DNA of 44,471 nucleotides. It comes from Mesorhizobium sp. L2C084A000. GTDB taxonomy: Bacteria; Pseudomonadota; Alphaproteobacteria; Rhizobiales; Rhizobiaceae. The notes below the pieces were generated by a model. That model had not been told where the DNA came from. It saw nothing but the letters and a program-made list of their open reading frames with translations, and ran no database searches. Location: contig NZ_AYWX01000025.1 of NCBI RefSeq assembly GCF_000502875.1, forward strand, positions 284-44,754, read 5' to 3'. Below are positions 15,642 through 23,110 of the stretch, one piece after another (position 1 is the first letter of the stretch; each line of letters opens with the position of its first letter). Made by a program: the position numbers and the translations under genes.

Positions 15642-16081
15642 GCAGTCTTCGTCGGCGGTCTGTATTGGTATGCAGCCGTCAGTAAATCGTCAGATGACAA
15701 TCTTGGAACCTGGTAGTTCGTCGCACGGGGAGGTCAACAACGACGAGGTATTGCCCGGGATGGATTTCGCTGCCGCGGCCCGTATTGGCCCGGCGTTGGC
15801 GTTGCATGAGATTTGCCGCCTTTATTAGCCCTGCTGGCTAAATCGCGGGCGTGTTTGTCTGTAAATCGGGCATTTGCGGCAATCGGTTTTCAAACTCTTT
15901 GGGTTTCGGTCATTTCCCTTGACCTCACAGGAATTATCGCCTTCGATGACATTTGTGAACGGGAGGCGGCGCGTCGGTTACGATGCGGGGTTCCGGGATG
16001 GGCCGGGATGGGAGCCGCGTTCACACGGGAGAAAAAAATCAGGATTTACTCCTGAAAAACAGAGAAAAGGGTCTGTGGGTC
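15642..16081. other. Upstream region of the aap operon
   Basis: About 440 bases without a credible gene. A possible sigma-70 promoter is TTGACC at 15919-15924, 17 bases, TTCGAT at 15942-15947; the -10 box is poor. The leader downstream of it would be about 130 bases. No terminator was seen for the DUF2182 gene at the left end. Short open frames here have no ribosome site or family resemblance. Confidence 0.4.
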
Positions 16082-17110
16082 ATGAAACATATTGCTATCG
16101 GCATTCTAGGCGCCGCCACGCTTGGATTGATGGCGTCCGCCGCGTCGGCGGCCACGCTCGACACCGTCAAGGCGAAGGGCTTCATCCAGTGCGGCGTCTC
16201 CACTGGCCTGGCCGGCTTTTCGGCGCCGGACGACAAGGGTGACTGGCAAGGCATCGATGCGGATTTCTGCCGCGCTGTCGCGGCCGCCGTCTTTGGTGAC
16301 GGCTCCAAGGTCAAGTTCACGCCGCTCAGCGCCAAGGAGCGGTTCACCGCGCTGCAGTCGGGCGAGATCGACATCCTGTCGCGCAACACCACCTGGACCA
16401 TCAACCGCGATACGGCACTCGGCCTGAATTTCATCGGCGTCACCTACTATGACGGCCAGGGTTTCATGATCAACGCCAAGAAGCTGCCGGGCGTCAATTC
16501 GGCATTGCAGCTTTCGGGCGCCGCTGTCTGCGTGCAGAGCGGCACCACCACCGAGCTGAACCTCGCCGACTACTTCAAGGCCAACAAGATGGAGTACAAT
16601 CCCGTCGTCTTCGAAAAGCTGGAAGAGGTCAACGCCGCCTATGATGCCGGCCGCTGCGACGTCTACACCACCGATCAGTCGGGCCTCTATGGCATCCGCC
16701 TGACGCTGGGAGCGCCGGCCGACCATGTCGTGCTGCCCGAGATCATCTCCAAGGAGCCGCTCGGACCGGCCGTTCGCCAGGGCGACGACCAGTGGTACCA
16801 CATCGTCAAGTGGACCTATTTCGCGCTGCTGCAGGCTGAAGAGCTCGGCATCACCAAGGCCAATGTCGATGAGATGAAGAACTCGGCCAGCCCCGAGATC
16901 AAGCGCGTGCTCGGCCAGGAAGCCGATACCAAGATCGGTACCGATCTCGGCGTCTCCAATGACTGGGTGGTCAACATCGTCAAGGCCGTCGGCAATTATG
17001 GCGAGATGTTCGAGCGCAATGTCGGCTCGGGCAGCCCGCTGAAGATCGCGCGCGGCATCAACGCGCTGTGGACCAAGGGCGGCTTGCAATACGCGCCGCC
17101 GATCCGCTGA
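16082..17110 (+). CDS. aapJ: General L-amino-acid ABC transporter, periplasmic binding protein
   Basis: Captures a wide range of L-amino acids for import. The 342-residue protein has a signal peptide (MKHIAIGILGAATLGLMASA, cleaved after ASAA) and the polar-amino-acid binding fold: FIQCGVSTGLAGFSAPDDKG, GIDADFCRAVAAAVFGDGSK and LSAKERFTALQSGEIDILSR. AapJ proteins are about 340 residues, longer than HisJ-type binding proteins, and this one fits. It heads the aapJQMP operon, separated from aapQ by a terminator hairpin that would allow more binding protein than permease. In rhizobia Aap also affects amino-acid efflux and symbiosis. ATG 16082 is the only start giving an intact signal peptide. Confidence 0.95.
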   Translation: MKHIAIGILGAATLGLMASAASAATLDTVKAKGFIQCGVSTGLAGFSAPDDKGDWQGIDADFCRAVAAAVFGDGSKVKFTPLSAKERFTALQSGEIDILSRNTTWTINRDTALGLNFIGVTYYDGQGFMINAKKLPGVNSALQLSGAAVCVQSGTTTELNLADYFKANKMEYNPVVFEKLEEVNAAYDAGRCDVYTTDQSGLYGIRLTLGAPADHVVLPEIISKEPLGPAVRQGDDQWYHIVKWTYFALLQAEELGITKANVDEMKNSASPEIKRVLGQEADTKIGTDLGVSNDWVVNIVKAVGNYGEMFERNVGSGSPLKIARGINALWTKGGLQYAPPIR

Positions 17111-17122
17111 TCGAAATGTGAT

Positions 17123-17158
17123 CCGGGAGGCAGATCATCTGCCTCCCGGTTTCTCTTT
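17123..17158 (+). terminator. Partial terminator between aapJ and aapQ
   Basis: CCGGGAGGCAG at 17123-17133 and CTGCCTCCCGG at 17139-17149 form a perfect 11-bp stem with loop ATCAT, followed by TTTCTCTTT. Being inside the operon, it probably lowers permease expression relative to the binding protein and protects the aapJ mRNA end. Confidence 0.75.
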
Positions 17159-17173
17159 CCAGGGGACGGTCGA

Positions 17174-18361
17174 ATGGCATCGCAGGACGTACTTCGCGAG
17201 GAGCCCAGCCGCGGTTCCTTCATCAACGATCCGAAAATCCGGGGCATATTCTTCCAGGTGCTGGTCGTCGTGCTGCTGGTGGCGGGCGTCTGGTGGATTG
17301 CCCACAACGTCATCGACAACCTGACGCGGCTGCGCATCGCTTCAGGCTTCGGCTTCCTCAAGGGCCGCGCCGGCTTCGACATCAGCGAGAGCGCGATCGC
17401 CTATTCGTCGGATTCGACCTATGGCCGCGCCATTCTGGTCGGCCTCCTCAACACGCTCATCGTCGCCATCGTCGGCATCATCACCGCGACAATCATCGGC
17501 TTCGTCATCGGCATCGGCCGGCTCTCGCAGAACTGGCTGATCCGGAAGATCTGCACCGTCTATGTCGAGGTCTTCCGCAACATCCCGCCGCTGCTGGTCA
17601 TCTTCTTCTGGTATTCCGGCGTGCTGGCCGTGCTGCCGGCACCACGCGACAGCTACAACCTGCCGTTCGGCTCCTTCCTCAACCAGCGCGGCTTCTATTT
17701 TCCACGCGCTGTCTGGGGCGACGGCTCCTGGCTGATCTTCGTCGCCTTGCTCGTCGGCATCGCCATGGCGTGGTTCGTCGCGCGCAAGGCGCGGCAACGG
17801 CAGATGGCGACCGGCCAGCAATTCCCGGTGTTTTGGACATCCGCGGCGCTGATCGTCGGGCTGCCGCTGCTCGCCTATGCGCTGAGCGGCTTTCCCCTGA
17901 GTTTCGACTACCCGAAGCAGTCGACTTTCAACCTGACCGGCGGCTTCCAGGTCCGGCCGGAGTTCCTGTCGCTTTATCTGGCGCTGTCCTGCTATACCGC
18001 CGCCTTCATCGCCGAGATCGTGCGCGCCGGCATCAGGGGTGTCAGCGCGGGCCAGACGGAAGCTGCCGCTGCGTTGGGGTTGCGGTCCGGATCGATCCTG
18101 CGGCTGGTCGTCGTGCCGCAGGCCATGCGCATCGTCATTCCGCCGCTGACCAGCCAGTATCTCAACCTGACCAAGAACTCGTCGCTGGCCATCGCCATCG
18201 GCTATCCGGACCTGACGGCGACCGCCGGGACAGTGCTGAATCAGACCGGCCAGGCCGTCGAGGGCGTGGTGATCATGATGGTGATCTATCTCGCCATCAG
18301 CCTCCTGACCTCGCTTGTGATGAACTGGTTCAACGCCAAGATGGCGCTGGTGGAGAGGTGA
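17174..18361 (+). CDS. aapQ: General L-amino-acid ABC transporter, permease AapQ
   Basis: A 395-residue inner-membrane permease of the HisMQ class. The first span is near residues 25-48 (GIFFQVLVVVLLVAGVWWIA), followed by a long periplasmic region typical of AapQ. The transport domain includes GLLNTLIVAIVGIITATIIG and the EAA cytoplasmic loop EIVRAGIRGVSAGQTEAAAALG with GLRSGSILRLVVVPQAMRIV, which docks onto the ATPase AapP. ATG 17174 follows AGGGGAC. It forms the membrane channel as a heterodimer with AapM, encoded 9 bases downstream. Confidence 0.95.
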   Translation: MASQDVLREEPSRGSFINDPKIRGIFFQVLVVVLLVAGVWWIAHNVIDNLTRLRIASGFGFLKGRAGFDISESAIAYSSDSTYGRAILVGLLNTLIVAIVGIITATIIGFVIGIGRLSQNWLIRKICTVYVEVFRNIPPLLVIFFWYSGVLAVLPAPRDSYNLPFGSFLNQRGFYFPRAVWGDGSWLIFVALLVGIAMAWFVARKARQRQMATGQQFPVFWTSAALIVGLPLLAYALSGFPLSFDYPKQSTFNLTGGFQVRPEFLSLYLALSCYTAAFIAEIVRAGIRGVSAGQTEAAAALGLRSGSILRLVVVPQAMRIVIPPLTSQYLNLTKNSSLAIAIGYPDLTATAGTVLNQTGQAVEGVVIMMVIYLAISLLTSLVMNWFNAKMALVER

Positions 18362-18370
18362 GGTAAGGAC

Positions 18371-19528
18371 ATGCAAGAACATGATATGTCCTGGGTGCGC
18401 ACCGAAATGGTGCTGGCGCAGCCGGCGCCGGCCGGCGTCACCGGTCTCGGTGCGTGGGTGCGCAAGAACCTGATCGCTTCCACCGGCGACACCATTTTGA
18501 CAATCGTCGGCATCGCCCTGGTGGCGATGATCCTGCCGCAAATCATCAATTGGGCGTTCATCAACGCCGTGTGGACGGGACCGGACCGGACCGTATGCGC
18601 CACGGTGGCGCAAGGCGGCATCCAGCCGGATGGCTGGACCGGCGCCTGCTGGGCTTTCGTCAACGCCAAGTTCGGCCAGTTCATGCTCGGCCGCTATCCC
18701 ATCGAGGAGCGCTGGCGGCCGATCCTGGTCGCCATCCTGTTCGTGGCGCTGCTGGTGCCGATGCTGATCCCGAAGGTACCGCGCAAAGGGCTGAATGCGG
18801 TTCTGCTGTTTTTCGTGCTGCCGATCGTCGCCTTCGTCCTGCTGGTCGGCGGCATGTTCGGCCTGCCGCATGTCGAGACCTCGCTTTGGGGCGGGCTCTT
18901 GGTGACGCTCAGCCTGTCCTTCGTCGGCATTGCCGTGTCGCTGCCGCTCGGCATCGTGCTGGCGCTCGGCCGCCGTTCCAAGATGCCGATCATCAAGACG
19001 CTGTGCGTCGTCTTTATCGAGACGGTGCGCGGCATCCCGCTGATCACCGTGCTGTTCTTCGCCAGCGTCATGCTGCCGCTGTTCCTGCCGGAGGGTGTCT
19101 CTTTCGACAAGTTCCTGCGCGCGCTGATCGGCGTGTCGCTTTTTGCCGCCGCCTATATGGCCGAAGTGGTGCGCGGCGGCCTGCAGGCGATTCCCAAGGG
19201 CCAGTATGAAGGTGCCGATTCGCTCGGTCTCGGCTATTGGCAGAAAATGTATTTCATCGTCATGCCGCAGGCGCTGAAACTGGTCATTCCGGGCATCGTC
19301 AACACCTTCATCGGCATGTTCAAGGACACCAGTCTGGTCATCATCATTTCGATGTTCGACCTGCTCGGCATCGTCAAACAGAATTTTTCCGATGCAAACT
19401 GGGCAACCGCGCAGACGGCGAGGTCCGGCCTGATCTTCGCGGCCTTCGTCTTCTGGCTGTTCTGCTTCGGCATGTCGCGCTATTCAATGTACACCGAACG
19501 CCGGCTCGACACCGGCCACAAACGTTAA
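18371..19528 (+). CDS. aapM: General L-amino-acid ABC transporter, permease AapM
   Basis: A 385-residue permease, partner of AapQ. It has an extended N-terminal part with extra membrane spans (TILTIVGIALVAMILPQIIN, then LVAILFVALLVPMLIPKVPR) before the HisM-type domain SLWGGLLVTLSLSFVGIAVS. The EAA loop reads AEVVRGGLQAIPKGQYEGAD followed by SLGLGYWQKMYFIVMPQALK. ATG 18371 has TAAGGA in front and begins 9 bases after the aapQ stop. Amino-acid specificity is set mainly by AapJ. The gene is followed by aapP with a 26-base gap. Confidence 0.95.
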   Translation: MQEHDMSWVRTEMVLAQPAPAGVTGLGAWVRKNLIASTGDTILTIVGIALVAMILPQIINWAFINAVWTGPDRTVCATVAQGGIQPDGWTGACWAFVNAKFGQFMLGRYPIEERWRPILVAILFVALLVPMLIPKVPRKGLNAVLLFFVLPIVAFVLLVGGMFGLPHVETSLWGGLLVTLSLSFVGIAVSLPLGIVLALGRRSKMPIIKTLCVVFIETVRGIPLITVLFFASVMLPLFLPEGVSFDKFLRALIGVSLFAAAYMAEVVRGGLQAIPKGQYEGADSLGLGYWQKMYFIVMPQALKLVIPGIVNTFIGMFKDTSLVIIISMFDLLGIVKQNFSDANWATAQTARSGLIFAAFVFWLFCFGMSRYSMYTERRLDTGHKR

Positions 19529-19554
19529 ACAAAAGAACAAGGGGACCCCCTGTC

Positions 19555-20358
19555 ATGGCCACCGAAAATGCCGTCAGCGCCGAAGAGATCAAGGTCAACG
19601 CCGCCAAGATGCAGATTTCCACCACCGATGTCGCCATCGACATCATCGCCATGCACAAATGGTATGGCGAGTTCCATGTGCTGAAGGACATCAACCTGAA
19701 AGTGATGCGCGGCGAGCGCATCGTCATCTGCGGCCCCTCCGGCTCCGGCAAATCGACGATGATCCGCTGCATCAACCGTCTGGAGGAGCACCAGAAGGGC
19801 AAGATCATTGTCGATGGCAAGGAATTGACCAACGATCTCAAGAAGATCGACGAGGTGCGCCGCGAGGTCGGCATGGTGTTCCAGCACTTCAATCTGTTCC
19901 CGCATCTGACCATCCTGGAGAACTGCACGCTGGCGCCGATCTGGGTGCGCAAGACGCCGAAGAAGCAGGCCGAGGAAATCGCCATGCATTTCCTCAAGCG
20001 CGTCAAGATTCCGGAACAGGCCAACAAATATCCCGGCCAGCTTTCCGGCGGCCAGCAGCAGCGTGTGGCGATTGCCCGTTCGCTGTGCATGAACCCGCGC
20101 ATCATGCTGTTCGATGAGCCGACCTCGGCGCTCGATCCGGAGATGATCAAGGAAGTGCTTGAGACCATGGTTGGCCTGGCCGAGGAAGGCATGACCATGC
20201 TGTGCGTCACTCACGAGATGGGTTTTGCCCGCAAGGTCGCTAACCGGGTGATCTTCATGGACCAGGGCCAGATCGTCGAGCAGAACACGCCGGCCGAGTT
20301 CTTCGACCACCCGCGCCACGAGCGCACGAAGCTGTTCCTGTCGCAGATCCTGCACTAG
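19555..20358 (+). CDS. aapP: General L-amino-acid ABC transporter, ATPase AapP
   Basis: A 267-residue ATP-binding subunit that powers uptake. Walker A is GPSGSGKST at 60-68, the Q-loop is in VFQHFNLFPHL, the ABC signature is LSGGQQQRVAIAR, Walker B with the catalytic Glu is IMLFDEPTSALDP, and the switch His is in CVTHEMGFARKVANR. The N-terminal 25 residues before the core are typical of AapP. ATG 19555 has AAGGGGA upstream; the frame is open further back inside aapM but without a suitable start. The operon ends in a strong terminator 15 bases on. Confidence 0.96.
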   Translation: MATENAVSAEEIKVNAAKMQISTTDVAIDIIAMHKWYGEFHVLKDINLKVMRGERIVICGPSGSGKSTMIRCINRLEEHQKGKIIVDGKELTNDLKKIDEVRREVGMVFQHFNLFPHLTILENCTLAPIWVRKTPKKQAEEIAMHFLKRVKIPEQANKYPGQLSGGQQQRVAIARSLCMNPRIMLFDEPTSALDPEMIKEVLETMVGLAEEGMTMLCVTHEMGFARKVANRVIFMDQGQIVEQNTPAEFFDHPRHERTKLFLSQILH

Positions 20359-20373
20359 GCCTCGACGGCCACG

Positions 20374-20406
20374 AAGAGCCCGGCTGAAACACTGCCGGGC
20401 TCTTTT
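20374..20406 (+). terminator. Intrinsic terminator of aapJQMP
   Basis: AAGAGCCCGGC at 20374-20384 pairs perfectly with GCCGGGCTCTT at 20394-20404, with a 9-base loop and Ts at the end. It closes the aap operon. Confidence 0.85.
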
Positions 20407-20460
20407 GCGTATGGGATAACAGGCGTGTCGCGCTGGAGCGCTTTTGCAGGGCCGCCTTTC

Positions 20461-21129
20461 ATGAAAAGACTGGGACGTTTTCTAGGCCTTCTGTTGCTTG
20501 TCGTCGCACTCGCCGTGACGACGGGCACCCTCGTGCCGCGGCCGCTGTGGCCCGCGGCCGCCGCCATGCCCGCTACGACGCGCCATATCCTGGTGCTGAA
20601 CAATCCGATCCACACCGATATCGCCATCCCGATCGACGACGCCGTGCGCCGGCGTTTCCATTTCCTGGTCGACGCGGGCATACCGGCCGACAGGCCGGAG
20701 GTCCGCTACATCGTCTTCGGCTGGGGCGGCCGCGCCTTCTACCTGGAGACGCCGACATGGTCCGAGCTGAAGGCGGTGCCGGTGATGAAGGCACTGACAC
20801 TCGACGCGTCGGTCATGCATGTCGATGTCGCCGGTGACATCGTCGAACCGCGCCCTGATATCGCGGGGTTCGACATCACCGAGGATCGGTTCACGGCGTT
20901 GCTCGATTTCATCGATGCGAGTTTCCAGCGGGGACCGGAAGGCCCGATCCTCGTTCCGGACGCAGCCTATTCGAGGTTCGACGGCTTCTACGAAGCCAAT
21001 GGCCATTTCAACGCACTGGTCGGCTGCAACACCTGGACGGCGGCCGCCTTGCGCACCGCCGGCCTGCGCACCGGCTGGTGGAACCCGCTGCCTGCATCGC
21101 TCGGGCTGTCGATGAGCTTGTACAATTAG
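20461..21129 (+). CDS. DUF2459 / TIGR02117-type envelope protein
   Basis: A 222-residue protein with an N-terminal hydrophobic segment (LGRFLGLLLLVVALAVTTGT), so probably membrane-anchored or exported. The body contains HILVLNNPIHTDIAIPID, RYIVFGWGGRAFYLETPTW and NALVGCNTWTAAALRTAGLR, which are the conserved blocks of the family noted near urease genes in some bacteria. The conserved His, Cys and Asn could form an enzyme site, but no activity is known. No urease genes are nearby. ATG 20461 is preferred; a GTG at 20425 in frame would add 12 residues. It converges on the FAD monooxygenase, with a palindromic element between them. Confidence 0.78.
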   Translation: MKRLGRFLGLLLLVVALAVTTGTLVPRPLWPAAAAMPATTRHILVLNNPIHTDIAIPIDDAVRRRFHFLVDAGIPADRPEVRYIVFGWGGRAFYLETPTWSELKAVPVMKALTLDASVMHVDVAGDIVEPRPDIAGFDITEDRFTALLDFIDASFQRGPEGPILVPDAAYSRFDGFYEANGHFNALVGCNTWTAAALRTAGLRTGWWNPLPASLGLSMSLYN

Positions 21130-21169
21130 CGTGGGCATTCCGCGAATTGGCAAGCATCGCGTTCCTTCA

Positions 21170-21327
21170 CACCCCCCTCTGTCCTGCCGGACATCTCCCC
21201 CGCATGGGGGGAGATTGGCAGTTGCGACGCCTCACTTCCCTTCGCGACGTCGGTGATGGGCGAAAGCAGTGGTGACGGCTGATCTCCCCCCTTGCGGGGG
21301 AGATGTCCGGCAGGACAGAGGGGGGTG
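21170..21327. repeat. Palindromic element with 35-bp perfect inverted ends (copy 1 of 3)
   Basis: The two ends, 21170-21204 and 21293-21327, are perfect inverted repeats of 35 bp containing TCTGTCCTGCCGGACATCTC. Each end can also fold on itself (CTCCCCC with GGGGGAG). The middle of about 90 bases contains GGGCGAAAGC. It lies between convergent genes. Copies 2 and 3 are at 26893-27052 and 36479-36635. Confidence 0.85.
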
Positions 21328-21357
21328 CTGTCCCACCAACCGATTGTGCTTGTACGC

Positions 21358-22599
21358 TCAGCGTCGAATGATCTTCTGAGCCTGCCACCCATAGAGCCAG
21401 TCCAGATCCGCCGCGAGTTTTTCCGACGAGCGCACCTTCAGGAACACATTGCGCGCAATCGCCACTGGACCCACGGCATGCCAGGCCAGCCGGTTGACAG
21501 CGCCGCGTCGGGCGACCTGCGCGACGCGCGGTCGCCGTGACTGCTCCCAGGTCGCAATTGCGGCCAGAGGATCGGCGGGGAAGTCGGCAATGATATCGGC
21601 AAGCGTCGCCGCATCCTCGATCGCCATCGCCGCACCTTGCGCCGCGAACGGGGTCATCGCATGCGCGGCATCGCCGATCAGCGCGATGCCGTTCGGCGTT
21701 GTCCAGGGCTGTCGCTGCTCAACAGTGTGGATCGGCCATGCGGTCCATGGGCCGGCCTGCTCGACCAGGCGGGCAAGTTCTGCCGCGGTGCCGCGCAGGG
21801 CTCGGGTCAGGATCCCGGCGTCGGCGTTGCCGGACCAGCCCTCGGCTATGCGGTCGCCCCTGGTGAAGGCCGCGAGATTGAAGGCCGCACCCTTGCTGAC
21901 GGGATAGGCAACCATATGGAAGCCGGGATGCAGGAAGGTGGTGACGCAGTCCCTGGCGCCGATGGCGGCAAAGCTCTGACCGGCGGCGCTCTCGGCCGCG
22001 ACGGTGGCGCGCCAGGCCAGTTCGCCGGAGAAATGGTTTCTTGGCGAAGCCGGCCCCTTGGCCGAATCGACAAGTGCGCGCACCGACGACCAGACGCCAT
22101 CGGCCCCAACCAGCAGGAAGCCCTCCGCCTCGACGGTTTTGCCACCGATCTCGGCCGTCGCGGTGATGCCGTGCGGGCCGGTGTCAACGCCGCCCATGCG
22201 GGCGCCGGTGGTGAGATGGATATCCGGCATCTCGGCAGCGCGCGCGGTCAGTGCGCGCTGCAGATCGGCCCTGTGCGCGACGAGATAAGGTGCCTGCCAG
22301 CGCGTTTCGGCGGCTTGCCCCAGCGGCACGCGCGCCAGTTCGCGCAAGGTCGCGGCCTCCTTCAACACCACGGCTTCCGGCCGCACCGCCGCCGGCAGCA
22401 GCCGGTCGAGTACGCCAAGCTGGCGAAGGATGCGGGTCGCGTTGGGAGAAAGCTGAATGCCGGCGCCGGCAGCTTCCAGGCGCTGCGCCTGTTCGAACAC
22501 CCGAACAGGGTAGCCGCGTTCGGCGAATGCAAGGGCTGCGGTCAATCCGGCGACACCCGCCCCGGCGATGACAATTTGCCGGGAGCGCGTGTCGGTCAT
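21358..22599 (-). CDS. FAD-dependent monooxygenase (salicylate hydroxylase/UbiH-like)
   Basis: A 413-residue class A flavoprotein monooxygenase that uses NAD(P)H and O2 to hydroxylate an aromatic or related substrate. FAD-binding motifs are in order: the dinucleotide fold IVIAGAGVAGLTAALAFAER at 9-28, the DG motif LVGADGVWSSVRALV near 155-170, and the GD motif ALIGDAAHAMTPFAAQGAAM near 296. AGIQLSPNATRILRQLG near residue 45-61 matches the salicylate-hydroxylase branch. The substrate is not predictable. The gene begins 19 bases after the zinc-ribbon gene on the same strand and is probably co-transcribed with it. Confidence 0.9.
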   Translation of the reverse strand: MTDTRSRQIVIAGAGVAGLTAALAFAERGYPVRVFEQAQRLEAAGAGIQLSPNATRILRQLGVLDRLLPAAVRPEAVVLKEAATLRELARVPLGQAAETRWQAPYLVAHRADLQRALTARAAEMPDIHLTTGARMGGVDTGPHGITATAEIGGKTVEAEGFLLVGADGVWSSVRALVDSAKGPASPRNHFSGELAWRATVAAESAAGQSFAAIGARDCVTTFLHPGFHMVAYPVSKGAAFNLAAFTRGDRIAEGWSGNADAGILTRALRGTAAELARLVEQAGPWTAWPIHTVEQRQPWTTPNGIALIGDAAHAMTPFAAQGAAMAIEDAATLADIIADFPADPLAAIATWEQSRRPRVAQVARRGAVNRLAWHAVGPVAIARNVFLKVRSSEKLAADLDWLYGWQAQKIIRR

Positions 22600-22618
22600 C
22601 GGGCTGGTCGCGAAAGAC

Positions 22619-22864
22619 TCAGGCGGCCTGATCGATGTAGATGCAGCCGGCCGGCAGCGTTTCGGTTGCCTTCAGCTTCGGCGAATAGCGGTAGAGCGTC
22701 GAGCAATAGGGACAGACTTTTTCGTTGTCGTCGCCCATGTCCAGAAACACATGCGGGTGGTCGAAAGGCGGATTGGCGCCCGTGCACATGAATTCCTTCA
22801 CGCCGATGTCGATTGCCTGATAGCCCGCATCGTTCTGAAAATGGGGAATGGAACCGCCTGCCAT
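22619..22864 (-). CDS. Zinc-finger protein, zf-CHCC (NDUFS6-like)
   Basis: An 81-residue protein with a single zinc-binding domain: C27 (EFMCTGANPPFDHPHVFLDM, with H36 or H38) and C51/C54 in KVCPYCSTLYRY. This C-H-C-C arrangement is that of the mitochondrial complex I accessory subunit NDUFS6, which alphaproteobacteria also carry as a short soluble protein. In bacteria it may assist complex I, but here it sits in front of a monooxygenase and far from any nuo gene, so the role is uncertain. AAGGAGAC provides a good ribosome site. Confidence 0.88.
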   Translation of the reverse strand: MAGGSIPHFQNDAGYQAIDIGVKEFMCTGANPPFDHPHVFLDMGDDNEKVCPYCSTLYRYSPKLKATETLPAGCIYIDQAA

Positions 22865-22978
22865 CGTCGTCTCCTTAACGCAGTCTCGTCTGCATCTGGA
22901 TCATATCAGGCCTCTTTGCAAGTTCGATGAAATCAAACTGTCGCAAAAGCCTGTCAGAGGATAAGTTAAGCCGGTTAA

Positions 22979-23080
22979 CGCATGGCCCCGAAGACCGACA
23001 CCGGTTTTCGGCAAGGACCATGCGTCGCCTTGGAGTGGTAGAGCGTCCTTTGCGCGTCCTGAATGACGCGCGGCGCTTTA
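22979..23080. repeat. Rhizobial-type imperfect palindromic repeat (two stems)
   Basis: First stem: CGCATGG at 22979-22985 with CCATGCG at 23018-23024, enclosing CCGAAGACCG and CGGTTTTCGG. Second stem: AGCGTC near 23042 with GGCGCT at 23072-23077, enclosing GCGCGTC and GACGCGC. Same two-stem plan as 12360-12460. It lies in the divergent region just before ppk. Confidence 0.7.
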
Positions 23081-23110
23081 GCTGGCTGACGATGTGGAAG
23101 AGCGGGAATC

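Noticed and set aside
22938..22958. Pho box before ppk
   Set aside because: Two CTGTC units are present (CTGTCGC and CTGTCAG) but spaced 13 bases apart instead of the 11 expected for PhoB.
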